From Acidobacteriota bacterium (GTDB lineage: Bacteria; Acidobacteriota; Terriglobia; Bryobacterales; Bryobacteraceae), in the NCBI GenBank assembly GCA_017307505.1, contig JAFKEE010000067.1, positions 1-46,740 on the forward strand: DNA of 46,740 nucleotides. Reading direction: 5' to 3'. The notes under the pieces are model-generated. The model searched no databases. It was given only the letters and a program-made list of their open reading frames with translations, and was not told the DNA's origin. This document shows positions 43,495 through 46,740 of this stretch, piece by piece. Both the position numbers and the translations under genes were made by a program. Within the stretch, counting starts at the first letter, position 1, and each line of letters opens with the position of its first letter.

Positions 43495-44349
43495 ATGGAG
43501 TGGACCAAGCCAGTCCGGGCCGCTGTTTCCGGCCTTGCCGTGATTGCCTCGTTGTGCGCCTTCCAACGGCCGTTTCGTGAGTTTCCCGGCGTTGAGTACA
43601 GTCCCGGAGAGATTCCGCTGCCCGCCGACCACCAGGAGAAGACGGAGTTTGCGTTTGCCCGGCTGATGTTTCCGGGCGGTGGGGTGGATGACGGCTACTA
43701 TCCGCGCTACCAGGGCGACTACCGGCTGGGGCTGTCGCTGTGGACGCAGGACTACCCTCGGGCGGACCGGCATTTCTCGCTCGCCGTGCGGCGGTTGACC
43801 CGGATTCATACACGGTCGGTGGAGCAGGTGGTGGATCTCGATTCGAACGACGTTTACAACTGGCCGTGGATTTATGCGGTGCAGGTGGGGGAGTGGGGGT
43901 TGACGGCGAAGGAGGCGCTCGCGCTGCGGGAATACCTGCTGCGCGGCGGCTTCTTCATGGCCGACGACCTGCATGGCCAGTATGAGTGGGACCTGTTCGC
44001 GCGGAGCATGAAGATGACGTTTCCCGATCGGCCGATTGTGGATATCGAGGATGCGGACGCGGCGTTCCACACGGTGTATGACCTGGACGAACGATATCAG
44101 TTGCCGGGCTGGGCGCATCTGCGGCAGGGGTTTAAGCGGCCGCTTCATGCGATCGGGCCGGACGATGGGAAGGGTGCCCACTGGCGTGGGATTTATGACG
44201 ACCAGGGCCGGTTGATGGTGGCGATCTCGTATAACTCGGATGTGGGGGATGCGTGGGAGTGGGCCGATGAGCCGCAGTATCCGGAGAAGTGCGCGGATCT
44301 GGCGATCCGTCTGGGGATTAATTACGTTACTTATGCGATGACGCACTGA
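43495..44349 (+). CDS. DUF4159 domain secreted protein
   Basis: The product is 284 residues from the ATG at 43495; an in-frame GTG at 43480 is the alternative, and the purine stretch GGAGAGGG precedes the ATG. An N-terminal hydrophobic segment (VRAAVSGLAVIASLCAF) acts as signal or anchor. The domain contains FAFARLMFPGGGVDDGYYPRYQGDY and ALREYLLRGGFFMADDLHGQYEWDLF, the latter typical of DUF4159. HWRGIYDDQGRLMVAISYNSDVGDAWEWAD and the tail LAIRLGINYVTYAMTH follow. Its function is not established. The 3' end of this gene, from 44284 or 44253 on, occurs two more times just downstream, each copy ending in the same MTH-stop. Confidence 0.85.
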   Translation: MEWTKPVRAAVSGLAVIASLCAFQRPFREFPGVEYSPGEIPLPADHQEKTEFAFARLMFPGGGVDDGYYPRYQGDYRLGLSLWTQDYPRADRHFSLAVRRLTRIHTRSVEQVVDLDSNDVYNWPWIYAVQVGEWGLTAKEALALREYLLRGGFFMADDLHGQYEWDLFARSMKMTFPDRPIVDIEDADAAFHTVYDLDERYQLPGWAHLRQGFKRPLHAIGPDDGKGAHWRGIYDDQGRLMVAISYNSDVGDAWEWADEPQYPEKCADLAIRLGINYVTYAMTH

Positions 44350-44529
44350 GGGGGGCGGGGCGGAGACAGATGGCATTCGCGAGCCCGAACCGAATGCGCT
44401 CAGCACAGGATTCCGTTGAGGGCGCATGGGAGACTGGCGCCCGCTTACTCACGTGCGCGGTTCGCAGCGCGGCTTGGACCGGCCTGGCGCGCCGGTAGCC
44501 CGTCGCTTACGCTTCGGGACTGGGCGGGG

Positions 44530-44595
44530 GAGAAGTGCGCGGATCTGGCGATCCGGTTGGGGATTAATTATGTTACTTATGCGATGACGCACTGA
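44530..44595 (+). pseudogene. Second copy of the DUF4159 C-terminal end
   Basis: These 66 bases encode EKCADLAIRLGINYVTYAMTH and a stop. The three differences from the intact gene are all at synonymous sites. There is no start codon or ribosome-binding site. It joins the upstream element directly at GGCGGGG. Confidence 0.85.
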
Positions 44596-44775
44596 GGGGG
44601 GAGGGGCGGCGACAGATGACATTCGCGATCCCGAACTGAATGCGCTCAGCACAGGATTCCGTTGAGGGCGCATGGGAGACAGGCGCCCGCTTACTCACGT
44701 GCGCGGTTCGCAGCGCGGCTTGGACCGGCCTGGCGCGCCGGTAGCCCGTCGCTTACGCTTCGGGACTGGGCGGGG

Positions 44776-44872
44776 GTGGGAGTGGGCGAATGAGCCGCAG
44801 TATCCGGAGAAGTACGCGGATCTGGCGATCCGGCTGGGTATTAATTACGTTACTTATGCTATGACGCACTGA
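44776..44872 (+). pseudogene. Third copy of the DUF4159 C-terminal end
   Basis: These 97 bases encode WEWANEPQYPEKYADLAIRL and the same tail and stop as the intact gene. Compared with the gene there are two amino-acid changes (D to N, C to Y) and four synonymous ones, so this copy probably descends from a different family member. It also joins the element at GGCGGGG. Confidence 0.85.
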
Positions 44873-44958
44873 GGGGGTAGGCCGGGGCACCGAGCTTTTG
44901 CACAGGCACCGAGGCGCCGTCCTCGCGAACGGAGACAGGCTTTCCCCGCTTGCGAGGC

Positions 44959-45909
44959 TTACTCGTGTCGACGCAGTTCCTCTGCGCTGTACTTTGCGAC
45001 GAAACCCGATCCGCGGTCGATTAACAGTAGAGCATTTGCTGTGGCCACTAGGGCATCGATGGAGAGTTCACCTCGAGGATTCGAGGAGGGGCGATTCGAG
45101 GTGGGAGCCTTCACCAAAGCCGGTAGGTCCGGCACCTTCAGGAGGGCCAATTTAGTGCAATTCCCATCCGGGCCCAGGGCGTACAATGGCGCTCCGTCCT
45201 GGGCGCGGAAGCCTGAGAGGACGAGCAGGACACTTCCGTACCAGCTCCCCACGGCCGGAGCGAACAACAATTCGTGCGCGTCCAGTTGCTCGCTCCGCTT
45301 GAGAACGGCCGGGTCCAGGCATTGATGCACGCGCGGCGGAGGATCGCGGCGATTCACAAAGGCAGTGCGCCCGGTTCCGATGTGGACCACCGCGATGATG
45401 CCAGGGGCAGTCCGTACGAAGTAGGCCGGGTCGTCTCCGAGGCTCGGGAATGGTGTGACCGGCCCGGGTTGTCCTGTAGAGAGGTCCAGGGAGAGTATGG
45501 CTTCGCCCATGACACCTAGAGCGTCCGATCCATCTATGAGAAGGTGGGCGTACTTCTGAGAGAACTTCGCGTTGCGGACCACCTGACACTCCGGGCTCAG
45601 TTCGGACACAACTGCTCCGAACCGGCTGATGAGGATTGTCTGCCTTTGGGGTGTGAACAAGGCTTCCCGTGAGCCGCCCGGCACGGTGCAGCGGGCTTGC
45701 TCGGTTCCGGCCAGGTCTGTCCGGACCAGTTCTGTCGCCCTGGAATCGGCGAAGGAGAACAAGAGTTCCTGGCCGGAGGAATCGACGGAGACCAGGCGGC
45801 GGGTGCTCTCCGCCGGTTGGATTCTGAAGATTGTCCCGGGCTGGATCGTTTGGGCGGACAGGGTGGCCAGGAAGAGCAAAACCAAAGTGCAGGTGGAGGC
45901 GGTGGGCAT
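44959..45909 (-). CDS. Secreted hypothetical protein, possibly beta-propeller
   Basis: The product is 316 residues from the ATG at 45909, chosen because a signal peptide starts there (MPTASTCTLVLLFLATLSAQT) with GGAAG nearby upstream; an in-frame ATG at 46008 lacks this support. The body shows repeated short strands with a propeller-like pattern (RRLVSVDSSGQELLFSFAD, REALFTPQRQTILISRFG, YAHLLIDGSDALGVMGEAILSLDLSTG, APGIIAVVHIGTGRTAFVNRRD). It ends with SIDALVATANALLLIDRGSGFVAKY. No catalytic motif or family was recognised. It has no obvious partner, and the repeat-rich region lies on its 3' side. Confidence 0.65.
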   Translation of the reverse strand: MPTASTCTLVLLFLATLSAQTIQPGTIFRIQPAESTRRLVSVDSSGQELLFSFADSRATELVRTDLAGTEQARCTVPGGSREALFTPQRQTILISRFGAVVSELSPECQVVRNAKFSQKYAHLLIDGSDALGVMGEAILSLDLSTGQPGPVTPFPSLGDDPAYFVRTAPGIIAVVHIGTGRTAFVNRRDPPPRVHQCLDPAVLKRSEQLDAHELLFAPAVGSWYGSVLLVLSGFRAQDGAPLYALGPDGNCTKLALLKVPDLPALVKAPTSNRPSSNPRGELSIDALVATANALLLIDRGSGFVAKYSAEELRRHE

Positions 45910-46046
45910 TCTGGCTTCCGGAACAGCGGTAGGAACAGGGTAGGAGTGGTGGTTGGAAACAGGCCAGAGGATTAATGTTAAAGGCTCTGGATGCGCCGCC
46001 GTGTTCAATTGAGTTTAGTGGAATCCCTCGTTCGTGGCCGGTTCGT

Positions 46047-46226
46047 TCATGGTCGTCTCTGTTTCCAGAGCAGCCAGAAGTGTACCAACAGCAGGACGAC
46101 CCCCAAGACAATCAGGAGTTGGCCTGCCAGGAGTAACCAGGGTCGGCTCGTGTTGCTGCTGGCGACCATGCAGAGTAAGCCGACCATCGTGGAGGCGCGG
46201 CCGATTGCTGTCAGAGTTTTGCTCAC
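46047..46226 (-). CDS. Small two-helix membrane protein
   Basis: A 59-residue ORF from a GTG at 46226 encodes two hydrophobic stretches (MVGLLCMVASS and WLLLAGQLLIVLGVVLLLVHFWLLW) ending in KQRRP. This is a positive-inside pattern for an inner-membrane protein. The frame is open farther upstream, but that part translates the GC-rich repeats and is unlikely to be coding. The ribosome-binding site is weak. Function unknown. Confidence 0.45.
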   Translation of the reverse strand: MSKTLTAIGRASTMVGLLCMVASSNTSRPWLLLAGQLLIVLGVVLLLVHFWLLWKQRRP

Positions 46227-46393
46227 TTCCAGATTATGAGGCCTGGGTCGGGAATGGTCCTTGAGGAAGCGGGGAGACGCTGGAGCGAGATGGAGCAGGC
46301 CTTGTCCGTTCCAAAGATGCGGCGGGGGCTGGGCTGAAGCCCAGCGCAGACTGAAGTCTACCCCACAGGGGGCTGGGGATGGGGTCGAAGCGG

Positions 46394-46596
46394 TTGGGGC
46401 TGTTGGGCTTGGGCTGGGAGAGGTTTCGAGGTTGGGGCGGGCCCTGGGCATTGCTCAGGGTAATGCTGGCGGTGGCTGGCGTTGGAGTTTTAGGCGAAGC
46501 CATTGGGGCTGTTGCGGTTGGGCTGGGAGAGGTTTTGAGGTTGGGGCGGGCCCTGGGCAATGCCCAGGGGAATGCTGGGGGTGGCTGGCGTTTGGA
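46394..46596. repeat. Two copies of a roughly 93-bp palindromic repeat
   Basis: Copies start at 46394 and 46503, 109 bases apart, and begin TTGGGGCTGTTG. Each contains GTTGGGGCGGGCCC followed by a hairpin (CCCTGGGC-AAT-GCCCAGGG, perfect in the second copy and with one G-T mismatch in the first). In the second copy GGGGAATGCTGGGGG comes next; the first has a weaker TAATGCTGGCGG. The flanks match those of the 38.4-kb array although the hairpin differs. Confidence 0.85.
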
Positions 46597-46597
46597 C

Positions 46598-46740
46598 TGC
46601 ACCCCAAAACTGAGACACGAAGTTAAGGGGCCGAATACATTGAACGGAGAGGGAAATGAATTTGGCCCGACGAGTGTACAGCCGAGAATTGAAGATCGCG
46701 GCAATGAGGGAGATCGATGGTGGGCGGTCGATGGCCGAGG
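46598..46740 (+). mobile_element. Left end of an IS3-family-like insertion sequence (cut by the window end)
   Basis: The sequence from TGCACCCCAAAACTGAGACA has the look of an IS3-family terminal inverted repeat. A transposase OrfA start follows after about 58 bases. It adjoins the end of the second repeat copy at 46596, so the repeat may have been the target. The other end lies outside the window. Confidence 0.75.
46656..46740 (+). CDS. IS3-type transposase OrfA (5' end only)
   Basis: The ATG at 46656 follows GGAGAGGG and encodes MNLARRVYSRELKIAAMREI and then DGGRSMAE. This is the N-terminal helix-turn-helix region of an IS3/IS911-type OrfA, which recognises the element ends. The reading frame continues past the window. 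OrfB is not seen. Confidence 0.8.
   Translation, partial: MNLARRVYSRELKIAAMREIDGGRSMAE

Larger units (their letters stand above)
44253..44872 (+). repeat. Reiterated 3' end of the DUF4159 gene with an intervening GC-rich element
   Basis: The gene's last 66 bases plus about 180 bases of downstream DNA (44284-44529) are repeated at 44530-44775. A third copy of the gene tail is at 44776-44872. The intervening element runs from just after the stop (ACAGATGGCATTCGCGA type) to GACTGGGCGGGG. It includes the 16-mer GCGGTTCGCAGCGCGG and CGTCGCTTACGCTTCGGGAC. Stops lie at 44347, 44593 and 44870. The third tail copy extends 31 bases farther 5' than the second. Confidence 0.92.

Noticed and set aside
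44253-44872. Diversity-generating retroelement (variable and template repeat at a gene 3' end)
   Set aside because: The copies do not differ preferentially at adenines, changes are mostly synonymous, and no reverse transcriptase gene is nearby.

Overview
This window looks like a chromosomal segment of a GC-rich acidobacterium, most likely of the Solibacter/Bryobacter/Paludibaculum type (Acidobacteriota). This rests on gene families, not on a marker gene. It has an Oar-like TonB-dependent receptor with an N-terminal carboxypeptidase-regulatory-like domain, a CadC-like regulator fused to a TolB/WD40 propeller, a PDZ-membrane-GAF-SpoIIE phosphatase, a DUF4159 protein, an ankyrin protein with the family-typical N-terminus, many secreted enzymes, and GC-rich palindromic repeats. 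No ribosomal RNA is present. One tRNA-Ser(GCU) gene is complete.

Layout. 1-11.5 kb holds mixed metabolism: a YaaA/hydrolase chimeric ORF, a secreted metallo-beta-lactamase-fold hydrolase, a sialidase, a DUF418 membrane protein, class II fructose-bisphosphate aldolase with a clear terminator, a RibBA-type protein with altered active sites, an FAD monooxygenase coupled to a SpoIIE-type phosphatase, and a secreted ADP-ribosylglycohydrolase-like protein. 11.5-27 kb holds tRNA-Ser and then what looks like a carbohydrate-utilisation locus. A TonB receptor leads a four-gene minus-strand operon (receptor, RIFT-barrel/FN3 protein, SGNH hydrolase, Tat-exported protein). A membrane-bound winged-helix regulator is divergent to it, and a secreted TIM-barrel-like enzyme follows in the other orientation. 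The receptor and the enzyme share a 14-nt direct-repeat motif upstream of perfect TATAAT boxes, a candidate operator for that regulator.

27-36 kb holds a phospholipase D-like protein, a small membrane protein, an AAA ATPase, an MFS transporter paired with a metallopeptidase-like protein, and a penicillin-acylase-family Ntn hydrolase. 36-46.7 kb is richer in repeats. It has a PQQ-dependent dehydrogenase preceded by a 132-bp tandem repeat that stays in its reading frame, an ankyrin protein, a lower-GC patch with an orphan secreted protein, and a DUF4159 gene whose 3' end is reiterated twice downstream. Two more orphans, a small membrane protein, a second palindromic repeat pair and the left end of an IS3-type element close the window.

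The strongest candidates for something undescribed are the putative regulon motif around 22.9 and 27.0 kb, the reiterated DUF4159 3' ends at 44.3-44.9 kb, and a repeat family with constant flanks and exchangeable hairpins at 38.4-38.7 and 46.4-46.6 kb. All functional statements come from reading motifs by eye; no database search was run.
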